Shown piece after piece: positions 44,362-53,287 of a stretch of 64,000 bases of DNA. The position numbers and the translations under genes are program-made. Position 1 is the first letter of the stretch, and each line of letters opens with the position of its first letter. Under the pieces are notes generated by a model. It was not told the DNA's origin, did no database searches, and was given only the letters and a program-made list of their open reading frames with translations. This stretch comes from JANNYA01 sp031422315 (GTDB lineage Bacteria; Pseudomonadota; Gammaproteobacteria; Xanthomonadales; SZUA-5). The stretch lies in contig JANOQN010000041.1 of the NCBI GenBank assembly GCA_031422315.1, positions 12,811 to 76,810 on the forward strand, in the 5' to 3' direction.

Positions 44362-45354
44362 TTAACGCCGGCTCGCTGATGAGTTCAGGGTGCCTGGGGT
44401 CCAAAATTCAGAAATACCTGCCACGCCGAACGCGCCCTGCTGTTGCGCTTTTGCTAAATCCGCAGGGTTTAACCCGCCGAGCGCATAGATCGGCAAATCA
44501 GAAAATTGTTGTGCCAACCCGGCGAAGGCGGCCCAACCCATGCCAGTTTGGCCTGGATGAGTTGTAGTTGGCAGCACCGGCGCTAAGGTGACGAAATCGC
44601 AGCCGATCGCGTGTGCGTGGTGCAACTCTTGCTCATTGTGGCAAGCGGCGACGAGCCAATAGTTTTCAGGCAGAGGACGTTTTTTTTGCTGCATCAGCGC
44701 TTTGGCAGTCAAGCTCATGCCGCCCAAACGCCATTCCTGCACCAAATCCGCGCGATCTTGAATCAAAAGCTCGCCGCCCGCTGCGGCAAGAATGTCACGC
44801 GCTTTGACGACTAAGGATCGCAAATCTGGCAAGCTGCGCTGCTTAGCGCGTAGCAAAACGATCCGATTGCCCGCACTAACCGTGGCTTTAAGTCCGCGCA
44901 GAAACTCGCCAGCCTCATTTGGCTCTGGCGAAATAACGAGTTGGCGAGCCAGCGCCAAATCCCGAACCAGTGGGCGATCTAACGGCGGTAAATCCAAACG
45001 CTGCAAGCGCCCCGGCGGGCAAAAGCGCAGCGCTTGGCCTTCTAACCCGACTGGCCCTAAACGCTGCAAATCAGCCTCCAGCGCGCTAACTCGATACAGC
45101 TGGAGCCTCACTATCTGGCCGTTTTCAAACGCGCGCTGATCTTCTAGCGATTGCGACAGCAGCTCATGCACTTGCACGCTCAGGCCTAATTCTTCCCTGA
45201 GTTCACGCGCCATCGCGGCCTGCTCAGATTCGCCCGGCTGAACTTTACCACCCGGGAATTCATAGCAGCTGGCATAGGCTTTACCAATCTGGCGCTGCGC
45301 AAGCAGCACATGCCCATCGGCCCTTGTCAGCCAGGCGGCGACGACTAACAACAC
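44362..45354 (-). CDS. Nudix hydrolase fused to a thiamine-monophosphate-synthase-like domain
   Basis: The protein has about 330 residues. The N-terminal MutT-type Nudix domain has the box G-x5-E-x7-R-E-x-x-E-E: GGKVQPGESEQAAMARELREELG. The C-terminal half is ThiE/TenI-like: IVLLRAKQRSLPDLR, LAPVLPTTTHPGQTGMGW and IYALGGLNPADL. The fusion is known in beta- and gammaproteobacteria as a MutT with a TMP-synthase-like tail; its joint function is unclear, and the Nudix half may clean oxidised nucleotides. GTG 45354 is chosen for its AGGTGAG; GTG 45363 and TTG 45369 are alternatives. Confidence 0.87.
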   Translation of the reverse strand: MLLVVAAWLTRADGHVLLAQRQIGKAYASCYEFPGGKVQPGESEQAAMARELREELGLSVQVHELLSQSLEDQRAFENGQIVRLQLYRVSALEADLQRLGPVGLEGQALRFCPPGRLQRLDLPPLDRPLVRDLALARQLVISPEPNEAGEFLRGLKATVSAGNRIVLLRAKQRSLPDLRSLVVKARDILAAAGGELLIQDRADLVQEWRLGGMSLTAKALMQQKKRPLPENYWLVAACHNEQELHHAHAIGCDFVTLAPVLPTTTHPGQTGMGWAAFAGLAQQFSDLPIYALGGLNPADLAKAQQQGAFGVAGISEFWTPGTLNSSASRR

Positions 45355-45383
45355 ATCACTCACCTGCAAAACGCCCTAGCGCG

Positions 45384-46160
45384 CTACTCATCAAACCGCA
45401 AATGCTTAACGCTCTTGCCATTGCGTTGGATCAGCTTAAGCGCCTCAATACCAATTTGGATGTGATCTTGGACGAATTTGCCGGTTACTTTACGATCGCT
45501 TTCAGCGGTTTTGACGCCCTCTGGCACCATCGGCTGATCGCTTACCAATAGCAGTGCACCGGTCGGAATTTCATTGTGAAAACCGGTGGCGAATACGGTC
45601 GCAGTCTCCATATCAATCGCCATTGCGCGGGTTTTACGCAGGTATTCCTTGAACTGATCATCGTGTTCCCAAACCCGGCGATTAGTGGTGTACACCGTGC
45701 CGCTCCAGTAATCATGCCCGAGATCGCGAATCATGGTCGAGACCGCGCGCTGTAGGCTAAAGGCGGGCAGCGCGGGCACTTCCGGCATTAAATAATCATT
45801 GCTGGTGCCTTCGCCGCGAATCGCGGCAATTGGCAAAATCAAATCGCCAAGCTCGTTTTTACGCTTTAAACCACCGCATTTTCCTAAGAAAAGCACAGCT
45901 TCCGGGGAAATCGCGGAAAGCAAATCCATGATCGTAGCGGCGTTGGCACTGCCCATGCCAAAGTTAATCATGGTGATAAATCCCGAGGTCGCGTTCGGCA
46001 TAGCTTTGTCACGGCCCTGCACTTGCACACCGCTCATCTCGGCGAAAAGTTCGAGATAGTTGCCAAAATTAGTCAGCAATATGTATTTACCAAACTGATC
46101 AAGCTCCGTGCCGGTGTAGCGTGGCAGCCAGTTGGAGACGATTTCTTCTTTGCTTCGCAT
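45384..46160 (-). CDS. amn: AMP nucleosidase, short form
   Basis: A 258-residue phosphorylase-superfamily enzyme that splits AMP to adenine and ribose 5-phosphate. It begins SKEEIVSNWLPRYTGTELDQ, then ILLTNFGNYLELFAE, FLGKCGGLKRKNELGDLILP, and DMETATVFATGF (the family's catalytic acidic region). It lacks the N-terminal regulatory domain of the roughly 480-residue E. coli Amn and resembles the short form common in Bacteroidetes and some gammaproteobacteria. ATG 46160 is chosen by that family start; the frame is open to 46217. It lies 29 bases upstream of the Nudix gene on the same strand. Confidence 0.93.
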   Translation of the reverse strand: MRSKEEIVSNWLPRYTGTELDQFGKYILLTNFGNYLELFAEMSGVQVQGRDKAMPNATSGFITMINFGMGSANAATIMDLLSAISPEAVLFLGKCGGLKRKNELGDLILPIAAIRGEGTSNDYLMPEVPALPAFSLQRAVSTMIRDLGHDYWSGTVYTTNRRVWEHDDQFKEYLRKTRAMAIDMETATVFATGFHNEIPTGALLLVSDQPMVPEGVKTAESDRKVTGKFVQDHIQIGIEALKLIQRNGKSVKHLRFDE

Positions 46161-46379
46161 AATTTTCTCGCGGCTAAATTTTTGGACCATTAGTTTAACA
46201 GGCTGAGCGGTACTCATCGGAAGGGTAAAATCAACCGCCAGAGATGGGCAAACCCCGCTGTGCGAACCAATTTGCTTTATGTTGCAGCCACAAAAAAATT
46301 AAGGACTATCGCGATGTAATGGCGCTTGATGGCGGGTTTGTTGATCTTGGGCAGCGCACATGCCGCTGAAATCTCTACC

Positions 46380-47144
46380 TCAACGCCTCAACCCGGAATT
46401 CGAACCGCGAGCTTGCCTGGCCTTCACACAGCCGCTCAATGCAACTAGCGCGTCGCGAAGCCCGGTTGCGGGTAATTCGCCCGAGCTAATACCGACGTTC
46501 GGCGCACGCAGCAGCAGCTGAAATTTGAAGAACTCGGTGCTGCGTAAGGTTTTCAGCATGACTGCTGTTTGACCGTAACCAAACGCCATCCGGCGCGGAT
46601 CGAGCATGCTGTCAACGGCAAAACGTTGGCCGCTGGCGACTATGATCGCGTGGCCGGAAATATCCCCAGATAGCTCAAGCAGCTGCGCGCCAGTTCGGCT
46701 TTGCAAGCCAGTGTTCGCCAATTTTGCCGAATTATCGTTGACGCTGGTGGACTGAGACTCTAATCGTTCGGAGCCTGTGGGCGCTGTCGTGGCTTCTTTC
46801 GGCCAAGCTGCGTTCAAAACCACATTGGCAGCAATGCCCGACTCTGCGGCAAGCAGCTCAAGCCGAGCGCCGCCTTGTAACTCGTGGGTTTCTTCACCGA
46901 CTTGGACGATAAATGGCGCGTATGGGGAATGCACGCGACAGGTTCCGGCTTGCATTGTCCAGCGATTGCGCTCTGCTTGTGTTTGTTGAGCGGCGTCTTG
47001 CCCTAAACCGCAAGGGAAATCCTGAAAAACCTTCTCACCGCCCGCACCGGTGCATTTAAAAACTAAAGTCTGCGCAAGCGCTAGATCGCTTACGAAAAGC
47101 GCGAGAAGTAGAACATTTGAGTTAGTTCGTTGGATAAAACTCAA
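46380..47144 (-). CDS. Secreted protein with a DUF4124-like N-terminus
   Basis: A 254-residue protein. The signal peptide (LLLALFVSDLALAQ) is followed by TLVFKCTGAGGEKVFQDFPC, the short two-Cys beta element of DUF4124 proteins (usually YKW.D..G...Y.D.PC). The rest is not recognised; it is beta-rich with a final Cys in LSGCVKARQ. Its start overlaps the end of the upstream lipoprotein gene by 23 bases, so the two probably form an operon. Probably periplasmic. Function unknown. Confidence 0.7.
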   Translation of the reverse strand: MSFIQRTNSNVLLLALFVSDLALAQTLVFKCTGAGGEKVFQDFPCGLGQDAAQQTQAERNRWTMQAGTCRVHSPYAPFIVQVGEETHELQGGARLELLAAESGIAANVVLNAAWPKEATTAPTGSERLESQSTSVNDNSAKLANTGLQSRTGAQLLELSGDISGHAIIVASGQRFAVDSMLDPRRMAFGYGQTAVMLKTLRSTEFFKFQLLLRAPNVGISSGELPATGLRDALVALSGCVKARQARGSNSGLRR

Positions 47145-47604
47145 AATTCACGCCGGATTTGACTGACGCGTCCCTGACTGCGGCTTCGTGCTCGCGTTGG
47201 CCGACAAACAAGAGCCGTGAGCCCGCCAGCTTGCCATCAATGTATTGCATGCTGAGCGCAGTGACTAGCAAATCGGACATATTGCGGGAATTGTTCGAAC
47301 CAAACACCAGCAGTGTGCCGGGTTCTACGCCACGATTAAACATGTTTTGCGTGTCTTTCAGATGCGGGGTTGGGTCATCCATGGTGCCGAAAAAACGCAG
47401 GTATATACCCTTGGTTTTGCCTTTGATCTTTTTCGACTGCGCGACTTCTTTGACGAATTTCTTCCAGTCTTCATCGATATCCGTGCTCGGCACTGCAATG
47501 CCCGATGCCTGCTCAGGCACTTTTTCTTCACAAGCGCTAAGGCCAAACAGCATCGCAATTGACAGTAGAAGAATGGCAAAAGGCCGGATGGCAAAAAAAC
47601 GCAT
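47122..47604 (-). CDS. Putative lipoprotein
   Basis: A 160-residue protein with a lipoprotein signal: a basic start, a hydrophobic core (FAILLLSIAMLFG) and the lipobox LSAC. The mature part contains DEDWKKFVKEVAQSKK, IYLRFFGTMDDPTPHL and GTLLVFGSNNSRNMSDLLVT, and I recognise no domain. ATG 47604 has GGAG seven bases upstream, which decides the start over ATG 47616. It is probably co-transcribed with the DUF4124-like gene through a 23-base overlap. Confidence 0.78.
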   Translation of the reverse strand: MRFFAIRPFAILLLSIAMLFGLSACEEKVPEQASGIAVPSTDIDEDWKKFVKEVAQSKKIKGKTKGIYLRFFGTMDDPTPHLKDTQNMFNRGVEPGTLLVFGSNNSRNMSDLLVTALSMQYIDGKLAGSRLLFVGQREHEAAVRDASVKSGVNFEFYPTN

Positions 47605-47735
47605 GGGCGACTCCATATCGTAGTAATCGAGTTGAATTGAAAGATTTCAGCAATGAAGAATAGCGCAGCTACGCATTAAAGTTGTAGCAATACCGATGGC
47701 AAATTTCGCTTGTTGATCATTCTTGTTGATAGTCT

Positions 47736-49580
47736 CTATTGATAATTCTGCGCCTCAGCCGCGCTGAGCCATTCGGCTTCGGCTTCATCGAGCGCTTTTT
47801 GCGCGGCTTTCAAGGCTGCGCCCAACTCGGCAACGCGTTGACGCTGACCCAACTGATTCGCTTTGTCAAAATCCGCTTGCGCTTGCTTAACCGTGCTGGT
47901 GCAGCTTGCCATTTTGCTTTCTAGCTTTTCCAACGCCCGCTGTGCGCTGCGCGGATTGGTTTTACCGCTAGTTCTGGCGTCCGCACGCTCAGTCTTTGCT
48001 TCTGCGCGCGCTGCCGATCGCTGCTGCGATTGCCAAGCCGCGTATTCGTCCAAATCGCCGGTGTAGGGCTCCATTTCACCGTCGTGTACCAGATAGAACT
48101 GCTCGCAGCTAGCTGATAACAATGCGCGATCATGGCTGACGAGTACGACTGCGCCGTCATAATCACTGATAGCCTCTGCCAAGGCTTGCCGCATCGCCAG
48201 ATCCAAATGGTTGGTCGGCTCATCAAGCAGCAATAAATTCGGTTTTTTCCACAATAAGAGTGCGAGCGCTAGGCGCGCTTTTTCACCGCCCGAACGCGGC
48301 CCGCAAATGCTGGTCGCTAATTCGCCCGAGTAAGCGAATCGGCCCAGCCAATCGCGAATGACTTGATCGGAGGTGCCGGGCGCCAAATCGCGCATCAGTG
48401 CAATCGGTGATTGGGTCACATCAAGCAGCTCAACTTGATGCTGGTCAAAATAGCCAATGTTGGTTTCGCGCGCGGTGGTTCGCTCGCCTTCTGTGGCCTG
48501 CAACTTGCCGGCCATCAGCTTCATCAGCGTCGATTTACCCGCACCATTGCGCCCGAGCAGACCGATTCGATCCTGCGGATTAATGCTGAGCTTGAGCCCG
48601 CTCAAAATCTGCACGTTTTCATAGCCGGTGGCGGCATCGCTCAAGCTCAGCAGCGTGGTGGGCAGCTTATCTGGCACCGGCAAGCGCAATTCAAAATCAC
48701 GCTCATCGGCGGGCACGGGTGCGGAATCAAGCCGTTCTAACATCTTCATCCGGCTTTGCGCTTGCCTAGCTTTACTGGCTTTCGCTTTAAAGCGATCAAC
48801 AAAGCGCTGTAGCTCGCCGCGCCTGCGCTCAACCGCTTGCGCTTCAGATTGCGCCAAAATGCGCCGCTCATTACGCTGGCGAGCAAAGCTGGTGTAATTG
48901 CCCTGATACAAAATTGCCGCGCTGCCGTCTAAATGCAGCGTTTGGGTACAAACCGCGTCTAAAAACTCACGGTCATGGCTAATCGTTAGCAATGTGCCGG
49001 TGTAGCTGCGCAGCCATTCTTCTAGCCACAGCAAGGTATCCAAGTCCAAATGGTTAGTGGGCTCGTCAAGTAGCAACAAATCCGACGGTGCCAACAGCGC
49101 GCAGGCGAGCGCCAAGCGCATGCGCCAACCACCCGAAAATGCATGCACCGGTTTTTGCTGATCGGCAAAAGTAAAGCCCAAACCATCCAGCAACCTTGCC
49201 GCGCGCGCCTCGAGCGTATACCCCCCAGCTTCGAGTAAATCATGCAGTAAATGCGCATGAACCATCGCATCGTCCTGCTGTTCGGCCAATGCGGCATTGA
49301 TTTGCGCCACTTTTTGATCGGAGGCCATAACGAAAGCCAGCGCGGATTCATCCGAATCGGGAATGGCCTGCGCCACACTAGCGCGAATCCACGCGGATGG
49401 CGTGGAAAGCGAGCCGGTGTCTGACTCTAACCCGTGTTGCAAGAGCGCGAACAGCGAGCTTTTCCCGCAGCCATTGCGGCCGACAACGGCCACTTTTTGC
49501 CCAGGAAAGACGGAAAAATCGGCGCCGCTGAACAATAATTTGTCGCCACGGCGTAATGCAAGGTTGTTAGCGCGGATCAT
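47736..49580 (-). CDS. ABC-F family ATPase, YheS-like
   Basis: A 614-residue soluble protein with two ABC cassettes and no membrane part. Cassette 1 has GRNGCGKSS, then FSGGWRMRLALA and LLLDEPTNHLDLDT. Cassette 2 has GRNGAGKST, GPRSGGEKARLAL and LLLDEPTNHLDLA. An Arg/Lys-rich linker of about 80 residues joins them, and a C-terminal coiled coil (about 540-610) follows. ABC-F proteins act on the ribosome, easing translation stalls or giving antibiotic protection. The length and coiled tail fit YheS rather than EttA. It stands alone. Confidence 0.92.
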   Translation of the reverse strand: MIRANNLALRRGDKLLFSGADFSVFPGQKVAVVGRNGCGKSSLFALLQHGLESDTGSLSTPSAWIRASVAQAIPDSDESALAFVMASDQKVAQINAALAEQQDDAMVHAHLLHDLLEAGGYTLEARAARLLDGLGFTFADQQKPVHAFSGGWRMRLALACALLAPSDLLLLDEPTNHLDLDTLLWLEEWLRSYTGTLLTISHDREFLDAVCTQTLHLDGSAAILYQGNYTSFARQRNERRILAQSEAQAVERRRGELQRFVDRFKAKASKARQAQSRMKMLERLDSAPVPADERDFELRLPVPDKLPTTLLSLSDAATGYENVQILSGLKLSINPQDRIGLLGRNGAGKSTLMKLMAGKLQATEGERTTARETNIGYFDQHQVELLDVTQSPIALMRDLAPGTSDQVIRDWLGRFAYSGELATSICGPRSGGEKARLALALLLWKKPNLLLLDEPTNHLDLAMRQALAEAISDYDGAVVLVSHDRALLSASCEQFYLVHDGEMEPYTGDLDEYAAWQSQQRSAARAEAKTERADARTSGKTNPRSAQRALEKLESKMASCTSTVKQAQADFDKANQLGQRQRVAELGAALKAAQKALDEAEAEWLSAAEAQNYQ

Positions 49581-49806
49581 GTGCGCAAGAATACACGCGC
49601 CGACTGAATCAAAACGGGCGCATGGTTCGATTTATGAACGAGCGCCAGACATTGCGGCCGCAATTTGGCGGCAGCGGAACCAAGCGCTTCTTGTCGTATC
49701 AAGAGGGCCGATTTGCCTCAGCTCAACGCACGTTAGTTAATCCACACGGTTTTACCTGCCGTTTTTTCCTCCATCCGCATCACAAAAACAAAGGAAGTTC
49801 CAAGGA

Positions 49807-50502
49807 ATGAAAATCCACGCCATCGCTGCCGCAGCTGCCGCACTCACTTTCGCTGGCGCAATCAGCGCGCAAGAATTGAAAACCGATAAAGATAAAGTGT
49901 CCTACGCCATTGGCATGAACATGGGTCAAAGCCTAAAGTCGATCCCTGACTATCAAACCCAGATCGACACTGCACAGCTGATCAAAGGCTTAAACGCCAC
50001 CATCGCTGGCGGCGCAACCGCCATGAAGCCAGAAGAAGTGCAAGCCACACTGCAAGCTTTTTCTGAAAAAATGCGCACTGCGCAAGAAGCGGTCACTAAA
50101 GCTGAAGGCGCTAAAAACGCTGCTGAAGGCGTAAAGTTTATGGCGGAGAACAAGAAAAAAGCCGGCGTGAAAACCACCGCCAGCGGCATCCAGTACATGG
50201 AAATGACGCCAGGTAAAGGCGCGAAACCTACCGCAGCGAGCCAAGTCAAAGTGCACTATCGCGGCACGCTGATCAACGGTACCGAGTTTGATTCCAGCTA
50301 CAAACGCAACGAACCTGCGGTTTTCCCACTAAACGGCGTGATCGCAGGCTGGACCGAAGGTTTGCAGTTGATGCCAGCCGGTTCCAAGTACAAGTTCTGG
50401 ATTCCAGGCAACTTAGCCTATGGTGATCGCGGTTCACCACCGACGATTGGTGCAAATGCCACGCTGATCTTTGAAGTTGAACTTATCGAAGTCATGAAGT
50501 AA
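49807..50502 (+). CDS. FKBP-type peptidyl-prolyl cis-trans isomerase (FklB/Mip-like)
   Basis: A 231-residue periplasmic protein folding enzyme. The signal peptide is 1-21 (ending AISAQ). An FKBP N-terminal dimerisation domain with a long helix covers about 25-115 (KDKVSYAIGMNMGQSLK). The FKBP catalytic domain starts near 135 (SQVKVHYRGTLINGTEFDSS, GWTEGLQLMPAGSKYKFWIP, LAYGDRG and ANATLIFEVELIEV). AAGGA lies just before the ATG. A rho-independent terminator follows. It may aid outer-membrane or secreted protein folding. Confidence 0.95.
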   Translation: MKIHAIAAAAAALTFAGAISAQELKTDKDKVSYAIGMNMGQSLKSIPDYQTQIDTAQLIKGLNATIAGGATAMKPEEVQATLQAFSEKMRTAQEAVTKAEGAKNAAEGVKFMAENKKKAGVKTTASGIQYMEMTPGKGAKPTAASQVKVHYRGTLINGTEFDSSYKRNEPAVFPLNGVIAGWTEGLQLMPAGSKYKFWIPGNLAYGDRGSPPTIGANATLIFEVELIEVMK

Positions 50503-50534
50503 ATCGTGCTTTGACGGATTCTCCGTCAAATATC

Positions 50535-50563
50535 GAAAAAACCCTGCGCAAGCGGGGTTTTTT
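50535..50563 (+). terminator. Rho-independent terminator of the FKBP gene
   Basis: AAAAAACCCTGCGCAAGCGG followed by GGTTTTTT: a GC-rich stem with a T-run, 33 bases after the FKBP stop. The putative GTG start of the next gene overlaps its end, which argues that the next gene really starts further in. Confidence 0.85.
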
Positions 50564-50623
50564 GTGGCAATCGACGAAGTCCAGGTATCCTGCAGCGCAG
50601 ATTTGACCCGCAACAGGCCCCCA

Positions 50624-51949
50624 TTGAATTGCCACACACCTCCGCTTGACGAAACCGCAATTGCTGCGGGCGCTGCCATGCATGCCTTGGCCCACACCCT
50701 TTGGCCGATTAATCGCAGTATTACTGGTGATGGCCTACGCGACACGCTTGCGCACCTTCAACACATCGTGCCGAACCTAAAAATTTCAGAAATAGCCAGC
50801 GGTAGCCTGGCATTGGACTGGACTGTGCCCGAAGAATGGCGAGTCACAAGCGCGACGCTTACCGCGCCAGATGGCAGCGTAATAGCCGATATTCGTCAGA
50901 ATAATCTGCATTTAATGGGCTACTCGTGCGCGGTTGACAGCACCTTGACGCTCGACGAACTGCAGCCGCATTTGCATTCTATCGAAGCACAGCCCGACGC
51001 GATTCCTTACGTGACTAGCTACTACCAGCGCCAGTGGGGCTTTTGCTTGACACATGCGAAACGATTGGGTCTGAAACCGGGCAACTACCACGCCGTGATT
51101 GAAGCCGAACACTTTCAAGGCAGTTTGAGCATTGGGGAAGTTTTTTTACCCGGCGAAAGCGATCAAGAAGTGTTTATATCAACCTATTGCTGCCATCCGT
51201 CGATGGCCAATAACGAACTTTCCGGCCCGGTGCTGGCAATTTTTTTGGCAAAGTGGCTATTGGAACAGCCCAATCGGCGCTACAGCTATCGATTTGTTTT
51301 TGTGCCCGAAATGATCGGCTCGCTCGTTTATCTTCAACAGCACATGGCATCTTTAAAAGCTAAGGTAACTGCTGGATTTAATTTAAGCTGCGTAGGTGAT
51401 GAGCGAGCCTATTCTTATTTACCCTCACGCGCGGGCGATACGCTCGCGGATCGTATCGCGCTACACGCAACGCAACACACCGACCCACATTTCAAACGCT
51501 ACACCTGGCTCGATCGCGGTAGTGACGAGAGTAACTACTGCGCTCCCGGCGTGGATTTGCCTGTTGCTAGCGTGATGCGCAGTAAATATGGCGAATTTCC
51601 CGAATACCACACCTCTTTGGATAACTTGCAGGATGTAGTCACTCCGCTTGGCTTGGCGCAAAGCTTCGCGCTGATGCAAAGGATTATAGTCGGGCTTGAG
51701 GAAAATCGGACCTACCAAACAACAGTTCTTGGCGAGCCACAGCTAGGTCGGCGCGGCCTCTATCCGCAAACCAGCAAAAAGGGTTCGACCGCTTCAGTGC
51801 GCAGCTTGCTTGATCTAATCAGCTATGCCGACGGCACGCTAGATTTGCTGGCAATTGCGCAGCGCTGCGGCGTGCCGATTTGGCAGCTAGTGCCGCTTTG
51901 CAAACGGCTGGTGCAGGAAGGCTTGTTCGTGCGATCGGAGAACAAATGA
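50624..51949 (+). CDS. DUF4910 aminopeptidase-like protein
   Basis: A zinc-peptidase-fold protein of about 441 residues. LWPINRSITGDGLRDTL is the typical DUF4910/DUF2172 opening. The zinc site region is STYCCHPSMANNELSGPVLA, with later DESNYCAPG and EYHTSLDNL. A winged-helix-like tail ends the protein. Family members often sit in surface-polysaccharide or modified-sugar clusters. The frame is open from GTG 50564, but that start lies in the preceding terminator. TTG 50624 with AGG upstream is preferred; ATG 50678 is a third option. The FemAB-like gene follows 20 bases later. Confidence 0.82.
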   Translation: MNCHTPPLDETAIAAGAAMHALAHTLWPINRSITGDGLRDTLAHLQHIVPNLKISEIASGSLALDWTVPEEWRVTSATLTAPDGSVIADIRQNNLHLMGYSCAVDSTLTLDELQPHLHSIEAQPDAIPYVTSYYQRQWGFCLTHAKRLGLKPGNYHAVIEAEHFQGSLSIGEVFLPGESDQEVFISTYCCHPSMANNELSGPVLAIFLAKWLLEQPNRRYSYRFVFVPEMIGSLVYLQQHMASLKAKVTAGFNLSCVGDERAYSYLPSRAGDTLADRIALHATQHTDPHFKRYTWLDRGSDESNYCAPGVDLPVASVMRSKYGEFPEYHTSLDNLQDVVTPLGLAQSFALMQRIIVGLEENRTYQTTVLGEPQLGRRGLYPQTSKKGSTASVRSLLDLISYADGTLDLLAIAQRCGVPIWQLVPLCKRLVQEGLFVRSENK

Positions 51950-51969
51950 CACAAGTGTTCCGCTAACGC

Positions 51970-53019
51970 TTGTTGCGCATTTTTCAGCATGTTAAAAAGC
52001 AGACCGACCAGCCAAAGTCAAAAAATTTAACTCAAGTGACAAAATTAAATGCGAGCTTTACCGTTGACCGATGCGATGAAAAAACGGCTGAATCGTTTTG
52101 GCAGAGCTGCAGCGCTACTACAATTTTTTGTCATCCAACTGTACTGGCCAAACTAGCGCATCAAGTCGATTGGTGGCTCGCCTGCGTTGATGGCGTTGCT
52201 GTTTGTGCTTGGCCAGTTTGCTTAGATATTAGCAATGCCGTGATCGTGCCTGAGTTTAGCTATTACGTTGGGCCGTTTTGGAGCGATGCATCGCGAAAAG
52301 TTGGGCCGCAGACGCGCTTGGTCATGGACGTCATCGTATATCAGGGCATGCTCAAGCGGCTTTTACAAAAATATGGCCGAGTACAGTTTTCGCTAACGCC
52401 AGGTAATCAGGATGTGCGAACGTTCCTCTGGTTTCCCGAGCAAACTGGCGTTTCTGCGGAGATTGATGTGCGGGCACGCTACACGGCCTGTATCGAAAAC
52501 TTGCGGTGCGCAACATCGGAAAGGTTAATTCAGAACTTTGGGCAAAATCGACGTCGAGACGTTCGAATTGGTGCGCGCAGCGATTTGATCATCACCGAAA
52601 GTGCGTCCTTTGACGCGTTGTATTTAATGTACGCAAAAACAATGGCAAAAGATCCAGCGTTAGCTGAGCGGCGTAAAGCGTCGGTTGCTGCACTTGTTGA
52701 ACTGGTCACCATGGGGTTTGGTTATTTGCTCATCGGTAGCCAAAACACTACAACGCCAGGCACCAATGAAGCTTGCTCCATTTGGCTAGTGCTGTACGGG
52801 AAAAGTCGCGCGTGTTGCGTCATTAGCGCCGCCGATCCCGCTTGGCGCGACCAGCGCTTCAACCCGTGGAGCTGCCACCAAGCCATGCTGCGCGCGCAAT
52901 CGCTCGGCCTTGACTGCTTTGATTTTAACGGCGCGAACAGCTTTGATCGTGGCTTAGACAAACACAGTTTCGGCGCACACGCACAGCTTTATTTTGATTT
53001 AAACATCAAGCTAGTTTGA
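51970..53019 (+). CDS. GNAT/FemAB-like acyltransferase
   Basis: The 349-residue protein contains the double-GNAT (FemAB, DUF482-like) pattern: FWQSCSATTIFCHPTVLAKL, YYVGPFWSD, and a C-terminal GLDCFDFNGANSFDRGLDKH with SFGAHAQLYFDL. These are the marks of acyl-CoA or aminoacyl-tRNA dependent transferases of this fold, which act on peptidoglycan peptides or sugars. The substrate is unknown. The first 25 residues are probably not conserved, so the start may be later. Its tight spacing with the DUF4910 gene suggests a joint role in modifying a sugar or peptide. Confidence 0.78.
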   Translation: MLRIFQHVKKQTDQPKSKNLTQVTKLNASFTVDRCDEKTAESFWQSCSATTIFCHPTVLAKLAHQVDWWLACVDGVAVCAWPVCLDISNAVIVPEFSYYVGPFWSDASRKVGPQTRLVMDVIVYQGMLKRLLQKYGRVQFSLTPGNQDVRTFLWFPEQTGVSAEIDVRARYTACIENLRCATSERLIQNFGQNRRRDVRIGARSDLIITESASFDALYLMYAKTMAKDPALAERRKASVAALVELVTMGFGYLLIGSQNTTTPGTNEACSIWLVLYGKSRACCVISAADPAWRDQRFNPWSCHQAMLRAQSLGLDCFDFNGANSFDRGLDKHSFGAHAQLYFDLNIKLV

Positions 53020-53287
53020 AGCGCCCCCGATTACCAGTGACGCGAATTGCGCGCTTCGTCATTCTGCACGAACATAAACGTATACGAAAAAATTCGTTTA
53101 TCCATCGACGAAACTGCGAAAAACCGTGTTTTTGCAAAATTAACCATCCATAAGCACTTTTCAACGATGTAAAATTTCTGTTATCTTTGCTAGGCTACAG
53201 GTGTCAGTTGAACGAAGCCGACTGAAACAAAGGCTTTTCCAGCCGCTGTCGGCACTGCCCAATCACTTTTTTGGAAAACCAAAACAC
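53020..53287 (+). promoter_or_regulatory. Upstream region of the second TonB receptor
   Basis: 268 bases with no gene, AT-rich near the 3' side. It holds several ACGAA/TTCGT words, including the inverted pair ACGAA-N4-TTCGT at 53084-53097. A similar inverted word pair lies upstream of the paralogous receptor (18425-18446), at a comparable distance from the start. No promoter hexamers are assigned. Confidence 0.4.

Noticed and set aside
46310..46379. Short plus-strand frame (ATG near 46315) between amn and the DUF4124-like gene
   Set aside because: Very short, with no recognisable sequence; treated as intergenic.
49622..49810. Plus-strand frame between the ABC-F gene and the FKBP gene
   Set aside because: It runs into the FKBP Shine-Dalgarno and start, has no recognisable sequence, and looks like a leader region.
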